A stretch of DNA of 64,000 nucleotides from the NCBI GenBank assembly GCA_900078775.1, contig LT549889.1, positions 2,294,001 to 2,358,000 of the forward strand. Direction: 5' to 3'. Position 1 is the first letter of the stretch, and each line of letters begins with the position of its first letter. A model generated the notes under the pieces. That model ran no database searches. It was not told the origin of the DNA and saw only the letters and a list, made by a program, of their open reading frames with translations. The position numbers and the translations under genes are program-made. This DNA comes from Mycolicibacterium aurum. Lineage in GTDB: Bacteria; Actinomycetota; Actinomycetes; Mycobacteriales; Mycobacteriaceae. This document shows, piece after piece, positions 7,960-16,231 of the stretch.

Positions 7960-9900
7960 ATGGAATTGTTCACCCCGACGCTGGACTGGGGCAGTGAGCT
8001 CGGCACCTCTCTCTGGTGGATCGCGAAAGCCTGGACCATCGCGGCGGTGAGCACACTGGTGGTGCTGGTACTCATCGCGAAGTTCACCATCTGGGGCCGC
8101 CAGTTCTGGCGGGTCACCGGCGCCTACTTCACCGGCCGGGAGTCCATCAAGGTCTGGCTGTGGCTGGGCGGGATCCTGCTCTCGGTGATCGCCGGCGTCC
8201 GCATCAACGTGCTGCTCAGTTACCAGGGCAACGACATGATGTCGGCCGCCCAGGTCGCCGTCCAGGGGTTGTCCGGTGGCGACGAGGCCGTCAAACAGTC
8301 CGGTGTGGACGGGTTCTGGTTCGCCATCCTGACCTTCGCGGTCCTGGCCACCATCCACGTCGCGCGGGTGATGCTCGATCTGTTCGTCATGCAGCGGTTC
8401 ATGCTGGCCTGGCGGGTGTGGCTGACCGACCGGCTGACCACCGACTGGCTCGACGGCAAGGCGTACTACCGGAGCCGGTTCATCGACGACACCATCGACA
8501 ATCCGGACCAGCGTATCCAGGCCGACGTCGACATCTTCACCGCGAACATCGGGCCGCTGCCCAACACCCCGAACAACACCAGCGGTTCCACCCTGCTGTT
8601 CGGCGCGATTTCGGCCATCACCTCGGTCATTTCCTTCACCCTGATTCTGTGGGATCTGTCCGGGGACCTGACCGTCTTCGGTTACACGATGCCGCGCGCG
8701 ATGTTCTGGATCGCGTTCCTCTACGTCGGCATCGGCACGATCGTCGCGTTCTGGATCGGCCGCCCGATCATCCGACTGACGTTCGACAACGAGAAGTACA
8801 ACGCGGCCTTCCGCTACGCGCTGGTCCGGTTGCGCGACGCCTCGGAGTCGGTGGCGTTCTACCGCGGCGAGATCGCCGAACGGGTGCAGTTGCGCAAGCG
8901 GTTCGCACCGGTGGTGTCGAACTACAAGCGCTACCTGAACCGGTCGATCGGCTTCTACGGCTGGAACCTCACGGTCAGCCAGATCATCAGCCCGCTGCCG
9001 TGGATCATCCAGGCGCCGCGGCTGTTCGCCGGCGACATCCGGCTCGGCGACGTGTCCCAGACGGCATCGGCGTTCGGCAACATCCAGGACTCGCTGTCCT
9101 TCTTCCGTAACTCCTACGATTACTTCGCCGGCTGGCGCGCGTCGATCATCCGTCTGCACGGGTTGGTGGTCGCCAATGAGGAGGGCCGGCAGCTGCCGCA
9201 GATGACGGTGGAGCCGAGCCGGCACTGCACCGTCGAGCTGAAGAACATCGACGTGCACACCCCCACCGGCGAGCTGCTGATCAAGGATCTGAACCTGGAG
9301 CTGCAGCCCGGCGACACGCTGATCGTCACCGGCCGGTCCGGCACCGGCAAGACCACCCTGCTGCGCAGCCTCGCACAGCTGTGGCCCTACACCACCGGCA
9401 CGCTGCGCTGCCCGGTCGGCATCAACGAGACGATGTTCCTGTCCCAGATGCCGTATGTGCCGCTCGGCGATCTGCGCGGGGTGGTCTCCTACCCGAAGGG
9501 CCCGGATGTGCTCTCGGACGCCGACTTGCAGGCCGCGCTGGACAAGGTGTCCCTGCCGCAGTGCTCGAAACGCCTTGCCGAGGTGGCAGATTGGGCGAAG
9601 GTGCTCTCCCCCGGTGAGCAGCAGCGGATCGCGTTCGCGCGGGTGCTGCTGACCAAGCCGCAGGTGGTCTTCTTCGACGAGGCCACCTCCGCGCTCGACG
9701 AGGGCCTGGAGTACAGCATGTATGACCTGGTGCGCCGCGAACTGCCGGACACCATCCTGGTCAGCGTCACCCACCGCAGCACCGTCGGCCAGCACCACGA
9801 GCAGCATCTGCACCTGCTCGGTGGCGGCCAGTGGATCCTCGGCGAGGTCGACGACGACATCACCAACACCGACAAGGATCCGGCACCGGAGCCGAGCTAG
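7960..9900 (+). CDS. bacA: SbmA/BacA-family ABC transporter (Rv1819c-like)
   Basis: This 646-residue transporter joins an SbmA/BacA-type membrane domain (about 1-420, with at least five hydrophobic segments and the [16 protein letters not shown] motif) to an ABC ATPase. The ATPase shows Walker [10 protein letters not shown], signature LSPGEQQR and Walker [16 protein letters not shown]. tuberculosis Rv1819c imports cobalamin and hydrophilic peptides such as bleomycin, so import of hydrophilic solutes is the likely job. The start was taken at MELFTP because a -10 element lies just before it; a GTG start 24 codons upstream would overlap secA2. Divergent secA2 neighbours it as in M. tuberculosis. 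Confidence 0.9.
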   Translation: MELFTPTLDWGSELGTSLWWIAKAWTIAAVSTLVVLVLIAKFTIWGRQFWRVTGAYFTGRESIKVWLWLGGILLSVIAGVRINVLLSYQGNDMMSAAQVAVQGLSGGDEAVKQSGVDGFWFAILTFAVLATIHVARVMLDLFVMQRFMLAWRVWLTDRLTTDWLDGKAYYRSRFIDDTIDNPDQRIQADVDIFTANIGPLPNTPNNTSGSTLLFGAISAITSVISFTLILWDLSGDLTVFGYTMPRAMFWIAFLYVGIGTIVAFWIGRPIIRLTFDNEKYNAAFRYALVRLRDASESVAFYRGEIAERVQLRKRFAPVVSNYKRYLNRSIGFYGWNLTVSQIISPLPWIIQAPRLFAGDIRLGDVSQTASAFGNIQDSLSFFRNSYDYFAGWRASIIRLHGLVVANEEGRQLPQMTVEPSRHCTVELKNIDVHTPTGELLIKDLNLELQPGDTLIVTGRSGTGKTTLLRSLAQLWPYTTGTLRCPVGINETMFLSQMPYVPLGDLRGVVSYPKGPDVLSDADLQAALDKVSLPQCSKRLAEVADWAKVLSPGEQQRIAFARVLLTKPQVVFFDEATSALDEGLEYSMYDLVRRELPDTILVSVTHRSTVGQHHEQHLHLLGGGQWILGEVDDDITNTDKDPAPEPS

Positions 9901-9906
9901 CTGGTC

Positions 9907-9942
9907 GCGCCGAAAGCCACTACCTCACATCAGTTTCGGCGC
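9907..9942 (+). terminator. Hairpin after the BacA-like gene
   Basis: GCGCCGAAA (9907-9915) and TTTCGGCGC (9934-9942) form a perfect 9-base stem with an 18-base loop, starting 7 bases after the stop codon. It lacks a U-tract. The remaining 87 bases to the next gene end show nothing notable. Confidence 0.5.
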
Positions 9943-10029
9943 CCCGGGCCGCCGGTCACGGCGGGCTGCCGCGTTGGCTGATGTGCCGGATCTGGCCCGG
10001 ATCTCGTACACCGGGCGACACTCGGCGCG

Positions 10030-11553
10030 TCAGCCGGCCCGGCCCGCGGCGTGCTTGCCCGCGCGCCGCGCTGCGTGTTCTCCCGCCCGCCGCCCGAAGA
10101 ACGAGCCCTCGCCCAGCTGCACCCCGCTGGCGTAGCCCTTGCCGTCGCGCGCGATGTTCGACGCGCACGCCCCGGCGGCGTACAGCCCGGAGATCGGCGC
10201 GCCGTCGGCGTCGAGCACCTCACCGTCGATGGACACCGTCAGCCCACCCATGGTGAAGCCGGAGTACATGGCCACCCCGAGGGTCAGGTCGAAGGCCGCC
10301 CACGGCCCGGTGTCCTGCGCGGCGATGTAGTCGGGCTGCTTGTGGAAGTCGGGATCGACTCCGGCGGCGGCGTTCTCGTTGTAGCGGTCCAGCGTCGCGG
10401 CCAGCTTGCCCGCCGGGATGCCCAGCGCCGCCTCCATCTCGGCGACGGTCTCCCAGCCGTCGATGAACTTGATCAGCGGCATCTCCGGCATCTGCATGTG
10501 CGCCTCGTCGACGATCAGGTACGCGGCCTGATCGGGTTGCTCGAGGACGAACGCCGAGGTGCGCGAGTGGTAGGAGTCCTCGGCGACGAAGCGCTCGCCG
10601 TTCTTGTTCACGATGACACCGGTGAGCAGGATCTCCGGCGGGTAGGCCGCGGCGGTGATGAACAGCTGATCGAGGTTCTTGGCGACGCCGCCGGCCGAGA
10701 CGCCCAGCTTGATGCCGAGGCCGTCGTCGTGCGGGTTGCCCAGGATGTAGGGCGCCACCGTGCCGTGGTGCTTGGTCTTGCGTTCCTGCCCGAGGGCGGG
10801 GGTGTACTCGGCCACCATCTCCGGGTTCATCGCGAACCCGCCGGCCGCGATGATCACCGATTTCGCCTTGACTGCACCGGTTTCGGTGAAGTGCTTCCAG
10901 TTGACGCCCACCACGGCGCCGTCCTCGACGACGAGGTTGGTGGCCCCGGTCTCGTACCGGAACGCGACGCCGAGTTGCTCGGCGCGCTTGAGCAGCAGGT
11001 CGATCACCATGGCAGCCCCGCCCAGTTCGCCGGGCACGGGCACCGAATGGCCGCGCGGGGCGGGCGTGGCCTGCTCGCAGTAGGGCCACACCTTCTCGTT
11101 GCCGGTGTAGGACAGCCCCTCGGTGCCCGGCGGCACCACCACCTTGCCTGGGTAATAGCTGCGCTCGAACTGAAAGCCCAGCGCCTCAAGCCAATTGAAG
11201 TGCTCGACGCTGCCGTCGCAGTAGGCGCGGATCTTGTCCAGCTCGGGGTCCTCGGTCACCGCGACGAGGTACTTGTACATCTCCTCGGCGCTGTCGGCGT
11301 GACCGGTCGCCTCCTGCACGGCGGTGCCGCCGCCGAGGTAGAAATGCCCGCCGGCCATCGCGCTGGTACCGCCGGCGGCCGCGGCCTTCTCCAGCACCAG
11401 CACTCGGGCGCCGGCCTCGGCGGCGGTGACCGCCGCGCAGCTGCCGGAGATGCCGAACCCGATGACCACCACGTCCACCTCGTCGGACCAACCGGTCGGA
11501 GCGGCGTCCCCCGCGTTCACGGTGGCCGGGATGTCTTTGAGGGTGGACGTCAC
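10030..11553 (-). CDS. FAD-dependent dehydrogenase, KstD/fumarate-reductase family (Rv1817-like)
   Basis: This 507-residue flavoprotein has an N-terminal dinucleotide-binding motif (VVVIGFGISGSCAA) followed by the FAD-contacting GGTSAMAGG loop. It ends with the family block GLYAAGACASNIARDGKGYA. Family members reduce or dehydrogenate carbon-carbon bonds, for example fumarate reductases and 3-ketosteroid delta1-dehydrogenases; the substrate here is unknown. The GTG start overlaps the upstream stop codon as GTGA and has AGGAG five bases upstream, so it is translationally coupled to the VOC gene. A KstR-type operator in front of the pair suggests a steroid-related substrate. Confidence 0.85.
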   Translation of the reverse strand: MTSTLKDIPATVNAGDAAPTGWSDEVDVVVIGFGISGSCAAVTAAEAGARVLVLEKAAAAGGTSAMAGGHFYLGGGTAVQEATGHADSAEEMYKYLVAVTEDPELDKIRAYCDGSVEHFNWLEALGFQFERSYYPGKVVVPPGTEGLSYTGNEKVWPYCEQATPAPRGHSVPVPGELGGAAMVIDLLLKRAEQLGVAFRYETGATNLVVEDGAVVGVNWKHFTETGAVKAKSVIIAAGGFAMNPEMVAEYTPALGQERKTKHHGTVAPYILGNPHDDGLGIKLGVSAGGVAKNLDQLFITAAAYPPEILLTGVIVNKNGERFVAEDSYHSRTSAFVLEQPDQAAYLIVDEAHMQMPEMPLIKFIDGWETVAEMEAALGIPAGKLAATLDRYNENAAAGVDPDFHKQPDYIAAQDTGPWAAFDLTLGVAMYSGFTMGGLTVSIDGEVLDADGAPISGLYAAGACASNIARDGKGYASGVQLGEGSFFGRRAGEHAARRAGKHAAGRAG

Positions 11554-12044
11554 TGCTGCTCCTGTTTGATGTGGTCGAACATTGCCTGGATGTCGGACGG
11601 GATGTGGGCGATCTCGAGATAGGGCACGCCGGACTCTTCGGCGCCGACGTAGGCGAACCGCATACCGCCGGACATCGTGCCGGCCGCAACGACCGGGGCA
11701 CCGGCCGCTTCGGCCTCGGCCACCCGCGCCTCGAAGTCGGCCTCGTCGGCGGCGCGCACACAGATGTGGTGCAGACCGGGCCCGGCGGTGTCGAGGAACT
11801 CGCGGTAGATGCTCTCGCCGCGCACCGGCGCGATGAGCTCGAGCTGAGTGCCCCCGGCATAGCTCAGCGAGATGTCGGCGACGAAATCGGCGGGCCGGCC
11901 GCGGTGGCAGCAGGTCTCGGGCCCGAAGTGGATGCCGGCCATGCGGGTCCATTTCTTCGCGCCGAGCAGCACGCCGAGCGTGCGTTCGGTGGCGTCGAGG
12001 TCACGCGTCACCCAGGCGATCTGGACAGGTGTCTGGTCAGGCAT
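11550..12044 (-). CDS. VOC-family protein (glyoxalase/epimerase-like)
   Basis: This 164-residue protein matches the vicinal-oxygen-chelate fold: IAWVTRDLDATERTLGVLL at the start of module one, TQLELIAPV ending it, then GLHHICVRAADEADFEARV in module two. His and Glu residues placed for metal binding are visible (HHICV, LELIAP). VOC proteins include epimerases, glyoxalases and dioxygenases; I cannot tell which this is. It heads a two-gene operon with the flavoprotein. TATCCT at 12052-12057 lies 7 bases before the ATG, suggesting a leaderless mRNA, and a KstR-type box lies just above it. Confidence 0.85.
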   Translation of the reverse strand: MPDQTPVQIAWVTRDLDATERTLGVLLGAKKWTRMAGIHFGPETCCHRGRPADFVADISLSYAGGTQLELIAPVRGESIYREFLDTAGPGLHHICVRAADEADFEARVAEAEAAGAPVVAAGTMSGGMRFAYVGAEESGVPYLEIAHIPSDIQAMFDHIKQEQQ

Positions 12045-12051
12045 CGCTGTG

Positions 12052-12057
12052 AGGATA
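12052..12057 (-). promoter_or_regulatory. -10 element TATCCT of the VOC/flavoprotein operon
   Basis: On the minus strand TATCCT sits 7 bases before the ATG of the VOC gene, consistent with leaderless transcription. The KstR-type palindrome begins 22 bases upstream, over the -35 region, where a bound repressor would block RNA polymerase. Confidence 0.5.
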
Positions 12058-12078
12058 TAACCACCGGCCCGGCATTGC

Positions 12079-12092
12079 TAGAACGTGTTCTA
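12079..12092. promoter_or_regulatory. KstR-type operator TAGAACGTGTTCTA
   Basis: TAGAACGTGTTCTA is a perfect palindrome and matches the published KstR consensus TnnAACnnGTTnnA at every fixed position. KstR is the TetR-family repressor of mycobacterial cholesterol catabolism. The box is 35 bases upstream of the VOC start and covers the -35 region, a repressing position. Other TetR regulators with the same half-site cannot be excluded. Confidence 0.7.
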
Positions 12093-12116
12093 GTTCTTCC
12101 CGGTGTGCGGCCCAGG

Positions 12117-12863
12117 TCAGGCGGGCGGGTTGACGCCGTCCTCGAACGAGTCCGAGGTGAAGCGGATCGCCGCCTCGATCCCGGTGTTCGAGCTGGCCGG
12201 CTGAGTCGCCACGGCCTCCCGGATGCGCTGGCCGGTGGACTGCCAGGACACCGCGGTCGGGGCGCCGCCCCAGGTGCTGTTGAACAGGCCGACGATGGCC
12301 GCCCGCCCGTCCGGGGTCAGGGTGTAGACCGGCCCGCCGGAATCGCCCTTCTGGCTGACCACGCCGTTGCCCATGGTGAACCAGCCGTTGTTGACGGCCG
12401 CGACCGTGCCGCAGCTCTCACCGGTGATGACGCCGAAATGGCAGACCTGCTGACCGGGTTCGCGCACCGCGTGGGCGGTGTCGATCACCAGGGTGCGCCC
12501 GCCGGGCAGCACGGGGTTGATGTGGACGTCGTCGGCCAGAGTGATGGCGCCCCAGTCGGCGAGCTGGTGGTCCCCGGTGACGGTGGCGCCGTTGGGGGTG
12601 TTGTCGTCGAACAGGGCCATCGCCCCGATCACGTTGCCGGCCTTGTCGGTCACGGGACCGTCACCGCGACAGTGCCCGGCGGTGAACGCCGCGCGCGCCA
12701 CCGGATCGACGAAGCCGAGCGTGCACAGAGTGCTGCCCTGGCGGATCTCCATACCCGGGTAGACGGTCACGGCGGGCTCGGCCGTCGCCACCGGGGCGCT
12801 CATCAGGGCGAACACCGCGGCCGGTACCGCTGCCATCAAGCCCAGGAACTGCCGTGCACGCAT
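12117..12863 (-). CDS. Secreted trypsin-like serine protease (Rv1815-like)
   Basis: This 248-residue exported protein has a Sec signal peptide (about 1-28, cleavage near VATAEP). A chymotrypsin-fold domain follows with the catalytic triad visible: His64 in FTAGHC, Asp103 in LADWGAI and Ser175 in GDSGGPV. The cysteines fit disulfides typical of an extracellular enzyme. It occupies the position of Rv1815 in the conserved block. A TetR gene found beside it in M. tuberculosis (Rv1816) is missing here, though an inverted repeat remains upstream (12928-12946). Confidence 0.88.
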   Translation of the reverse strand: MRARQFLGLMAAVPAAVFALMSAPVATAEPAVTVYPGMEIRQGSTLCTLGFVDPVARAAFTAGHCRGDGPVTDKAGNVIGAMALFDDNTPNGATVTGDHQLADWGAITLADDVHINPVLPGGRTLVIDTAHAVREPGQQVCHFGVITGESCGTVAAVNNGWFTMGNGVVSQKGDSGGPVYTLTPDGRAAIVGLFNSTWGGAPTAVSWQSTGQRIREAVATQPASSNTGIEAAIRFTSDSFEDGVNPPA

Positions 12864-12927
12864 CGAGCCCTCCGCTCCTCCACCCCTCAGGAATCGACGC
12901 TACCGGGGTGCTGTGGAGTCAATCGGA

Positions 12928-12946
12928 TAACGAACAGATCTCGTTA
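12928..12946. promoter_or_regulatory. Inverted repeat TAACGA-N7-TCGTTA upstream of the protease gene
   Basis: TAACGA (12928-12933) and TCGTTA (12941-12946) form a perfect six-base inverted repeat, 65 bases upstream of the protease start. The symmetric arms suggest a dimeric-regulator operator; which protein binds is unknown. Confidence 0.35.
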
Positions 12947-13008
12947 CACCACTAGTCTCGTAACAACTCGCGTGTCACAGCGGCCACATTTCTTCGGCCC
13001 GCGCGCAG

Positions 13009-13040
13009 ACGGCCGGACCCCGTCATCGGGGCCCGGCCGT
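13009..13040. terminator. Strong hairpin after the lectin-LysM gene
   Basis: ACGGCCGGACCCCG (13009-13022) and CGGGGCCCGGCCGT (13027-13040) pair at 13 of 14 positions around the loop TCAT. It lies 15 bases beyond the LysM stop codon on the minus strand and is the most stable terminator-like structure I see in the window. Confidence 0.6.
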
Positions 13041-13054
13041 CCTCGCGGCGGTTC

Positions 13055-13682
13055 TTACGGGATGGTCAGCACTTGACCGGGATGGATCAGATCCGGATTC
13101 GCCACCCCGCTGGCATCGGCGATCCGCTGATACTGATTGCCGTCTCCGTAGAACCGCTCGGCGATCGCCCACAGGGTGTCGCCGGAGACGACGGTGTAGG
13201 TGCGCGTCGCCGGCGGGGGTGGTGGCGGCGGGGCGCGGCGGCCTCGGGGCCGGCGTCGGTGCCGGTTCTGCGGCAGGTTCCTCCGCGGCCGCCGGTGCGG
13301 CCTGTGGTGCGGCGGCCGGCGGCGGGGCCGCGGGAGTCGGCGGCGGTTCGGCCGTGTCGGTGCCCGACGCCCAGGCCACCCCGTCGGACCCGTACAGCAC
13401 CAGATTGCGATCGTCCTGCAACACCAGCCGCACGTCCTTGGCACCCTTGGTGTCGGTGTGCCAGACGGGTTTGTCGGAGGTGTACAACACAAAGTTGCCA
13501 TCGCCCTGCACCTCGGCCCGGACCACGTTCTGGCCGTCGGTGCCGGTCGACCACACCGCGCTGTCCCCGCTGTACAGCACCAGATTGCCGTCATCCTGCA
13601 GGACCAGCCGGTAGGCCCCGTTCTTGGATGTCAGCGATTCCCCCTGGGCGAGCTTCTCGCCCTTCTGCAGGCTGTCTGTCAT
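13055..13682 (-). pseudogene. Bulb-type mannose lectin with LysM domain, interrupted by a frameshift
   Basis: The N-terminal part (from 13682) is a B-lectin domain with three QxDxNxVxY sugar-binding motifs: QDDGNLVLY, QGDGNFVLY and QDDRNLVLY. A Pro/Ala-rich linker follows. The LysM domain (YTVVSGDTLWAIAERFYGDG ... HPGQVLTIP) is in a different frame and ends at TAA 13055-13057. Adding one base to the four-G run at 13230-13233 fuses the two into a protein of about 209 residues, the architecture of the M. smegmatis mannose-binding LysM lectin. No signal peptide is visible. I think this is a sequencing error in a functional gene, not true decay. Confidence 0.8.
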
Positions 13683-13743
13683 GTCGCACTCCCCTTTCGA
13701 CAGTTCACGCGCGGCTCAGCCTACTGACGAGGAGACCCCGGAA

Positions 13744-13770
13744 TACCGGTTCTGATCACCGGAACCGGTA
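13744..13770 (-). terminator. Inverted repeat downstream of the amine oxidase gene
   Basis: TACCGGTT (13744-13751) and AACCGGTA (13763-13770) form a perfect 8-base stem with an 11-base loop, 41 bases beyond the oxidase stop and 62 bases upstream of the lectin start. A terminator is likely; an operator for the lectin gene is the alternative. Confidence 0.4.
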
Positions 13771-13810
13771 ACTCTCGACGAACGGGTGCCGATGGTCCTG
13801 CCCGGCTAGG

Positions 13811-15217
13811 TCAGGAGTCGAAGCCCAGGCCCAGCGCGTCCAGGGTCCGCAGCAGCACGTTGCGCTGGCCCGCCGAATGATCGGCCCGGTCCAACGACCA
13901 TCGGGTGGCCTGAATGCCCACGCTCGCAACGGGTTCCGGCGGGAAAGGCAGCGGCTTCCTACGGACCATCTCCAGCCGGGTGCGCGGGGTGGCGGCCCCG
14001 TCGAGCAGATCCAGGCAGACATCGGCGGCGAACCGGGTGGCGCCCACCCCGAGGCCGGTGAAGCCGTTGACATAGGCGACCCGACCGCCGCGGGCGGTCC
14101 CCCAGTGCGCGCAGAACCGGGTGTTGGTGTCGATCGCGCCGGCCCAGCGATGGCTGAACCGGACGTCGTCGAGCTGCGGGAAGGTGATGAAGAAGTGCTC
14201 GGCCAGCATCCGGTAGGTCTGCTGCCGGTCCTCGTACGCCGCGTCCACCCGCCGCCCGTAGTGGTAGACGGCGTCGTAGCCACCCCAGACGATCCGGTTG
14301 TCGGCGGTGAGCCGGTAGTAGTGGAACTGGTTCGCCGAGTCCCCTACCCCCTGCCGGTTCCGCCAGCCGATCCGGTCCAGTTGGTCGGTGCTCAGCGGCT
14401 CGGTGGCCAGCACGTAGTCGTACACGGGCACGGTGTACCAACGGTTTCGGCGGATCAGGCTCGGATACACGTTGGTGGCCAGCACCACGCGCTCGGCGTT
14501 CACCACGGCGTTCTCGGCGCCGACCCGCAATCCGCTGCCGGCCGACGCCACCGACACCGCCCGGGTGTATTCGTGGATCTGTACGCCGGCCTCCTGGCAG
14601 GCGCGGGCCAGCTCGACGGCCAGCTTCGCCGGGTGCACGATCGCACAGGTGTCCGGCTCGAACAGGCCCGCCCGGTAGGTGGGTGAATTGACCTCGCCGC
14701 GCACCCGGGCCTCATCGAGGTACTCCCCCTCGCCCTCGGCGGCGGACTCGGCCAGCCACTCGACCTGATGCGGTTCGGTGGCCACCGTCAGCATGCCGGT
14801 GCGCTGCCAGTCCACATCCAGGTTCAGCCGTTCGATGTCGGCGGCCATCCCGTCCAGGTTCTCCAGCCCCATCGCCTGCAGGGTGTCGAATTCGGTTGGC
14901 CAGCGCGACTTCCCGTTTTCGGCGCCGTGGGTGAGGCTGGCGTCGACGAATCCGCCGTTACGCCCGGAGGCGGCCCAGCCGATCCGGTTCGCCTCGATCA
15001 GCACGATCTTGCGACCCGGATGGCGTTCGGCGGCATGCAACGCCGCCCACAGTCCGGTGTAACCGCCGCCGACCACCAGCAGATCGCAGTCCAGCACGCC
15101 GGTCAGCGGGGCGTACTCGGGGCGTGGGATGTCCAGCCACACCGGCGCGAACGTGCTGCCCGCCAGCGATCGATCCACCAGTGCCGGATCGACGGCTGCG
15201 TCGAAAACTGTTTTCAC
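13811..15217 (-). CDS. FAD-dependent amine/amino-acid oxidase (DAO family)
   Basis: This 468-residue protein has the N-terminal FAD motif LLVVGGGYTGLWAALHAAE and the family segment ASGRNGGFVDASL. Its substrate half ends at GRVAYVNGFTGLGVGATRFAA. The layout resembles gamma-glutamylputrescine oxidase and related DAO enzymes, which oxidise amines to aldehydes with release of peroxide; the substrate is not predictable. The GTG start is supported by TAGTCT (15224-15229) six bases upstream, a leaderless arrangement. It is inserted between the lectin gene and the erg3-like gene compared with M. tuberculosis. Confidence 0.87.
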   Translation of the reverse strand: MKTVFDAAVDPALVDRSLAGSTFAPVWLDIPRPEYAPLTGVLDCDLLVVGGGYTGLWAALHAAERHPGRKIVLIEANRIGWAASGRNGGFVDASLTHGAENGKSRWPTEFDTLQAMGLENLDGMAADIERLNLDVDWQRTGMLTVATEPHQVEWLAESAAEGEGEYLDEARVRGEVNSPTYRAGLFEPDTCAIVHPAKLAVELARACQEAGVQIHEYTRAVSVASAGSGLRVGAENAVVNAERVVLATNVYPSLIRRNRWYTVPVYDYVLATEPLSTDQLDRIGWRNRQGVGDSANQFHYYRLTADNRIVWGGYDAVYHYGRRVDAAYEDRQQTYRMLAEHFFITFPQLDDVRFSHRWAGAIDTNTRFCAHWGTARGGRVAYVNGFTGLGVGATRFAADVCLDLLDGAATPRTRLEMVRRKPLPFPPEPVASVGIQATRWSLDRADHSAGQRNVLLRTLDALGLGFDS

Positions 15218-15256
15218 ATCGCGAGACTACTGGGTGGCCCGTGCAGCCACCACGGA

Positions 15257-16177
15257 TCAGTCCGCGCCACTCGACACCGGCTGCCGCGTTTCCCGCGGCG
15301 CCCATCCGGGCGGGCCGAAGACGTAGCCGAGCTTGTCCCGCCACCGGCGCGCGGCCCGGACGTCGCGGCCGATGGCAACGTATTCGTGGGTCTGCAGTTT
15401 CCAGATGTTGAAGGTGTCGACCTGTTTGGTCAGGCCGTAGTGCGGGCGGAACAACTCGTCCTGATAGGTGCCGAACAGCCGGTCCCACACGATGAAGATG
15501 CCCCCGTAGTTCTTGTCCAGATACTCCGGGTCCATGCCGTGGTGCACCCGATGATGCGAGGGGGTGTTGAAGACGAACTCGAACGGACGCCACATCCGGT
15601 CGATGCGCTCGGTGTGTACCCAGAACTGGTAGATCAGGTTGAGCGAGAAGGCGAAGAAGACCATCCAGGGCGGAACACCCAAGAGCGGCAACGGTGTCCA
15701 CATCAGGATCTCGCCGCTGTTGTTCCACTTCTGCCGCAGCGCGGTCGCGAAGTTGAAGTACTGACTGGAGTGGTGCGCCTGATGGGTAGCCCATACCAGC
15801 CGAATCCGGTGTGCGAAGCGGTGATAGAAGTACCAGAGCAGATCGATGCCGACGATGGCGATGACCCAGGTGTACCACTTGGACGGGGACAGCTGCCAGG
15901 GCGCGACGTAGGCGTACAACGCGACATATCCCAGCAGCGCCAGGAACTTCCAGCCGGCGGTGGTGACCACCGACACCAGCCCCATCGACAGACTCGTCCA
16001 GGCGTCCCGGGTCTGATACGCCCCCGACGGTGCGCGGTCCGCGGACTCCAGGCTTTCCAGCTTGCGCGCCGCCGCCCATTCCACCGCCAGCAGCAGCAGG
16101 AAGAACGGGATAGCGAACATCACCGGATCGCGCATCTGCGGGGGTAGCGCTTCCAGCAAACCGGGCAACGGTTCCAT
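15257..16177 (-). CDS. erg3: Sterol desaturase / fatty acid hydroxylase family membrane protein (Erg3-like, Rv1814)
   Basis: This 306-residue membrane-bound di-iron protein has four or more hydrophobic segments and the histidine boxes HRFAH (119-123), HQAHH (132-136) and HHRVHH (208-213), plus His188. The superfamily hydroxylates or desaturates sterols and fatty acids; the mycobacterial substrate is not known. It is very similar to M. tuberculosis Erg3 (Rv1814). I chose the start at 16177 because TAGGCT (16185-16190) lies 7 bases upstream; an in-frame start at 16228 has no such support. Mycobacteria do not make ergosterol, so the yeast-derived name should not be taken literally. Confidence 0.88.
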   Translation of the reverse strand: MEPLPGLLEALPPQMRDPVMFAIPFFLLLLAVEWAAARKLESLESADRAPSGAYQTRDAWTSLSMGLVSVVTTAGWKFLALLGYVALYAYVAPWQLSPSKWYTWVIAIVGIDLLWYFYHRFAHRIRLVWATHQAHHSSQYFNFATALRQKWNNSGEILMWTPLPLLGVPPWMVFFAFSLNLIYQFWVHTERIDRMWRPFEFVFNTPSHHRVHHGMDPEYLDKNYGGIFIVWDRLFGTYQDELFRPHYGLTKQVDTFNIWKLQTHEYVAIGRDVRAARRWRDKLGYVFGPPGWAPRETRQPVSSGAD

Positions 16178-16231
16178 GTCGATGAGCCTATCCGTTGGCA
16201 GCGGTCGGGTGAACAAAGCCGGGGACAACCA

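Noticed and set aside
7891..9813. Minus-strand reading of 640 residues
   Set aside because: Antisense to the BacA-like transporter, which has complete ABC motifs; the product is low-complexity.
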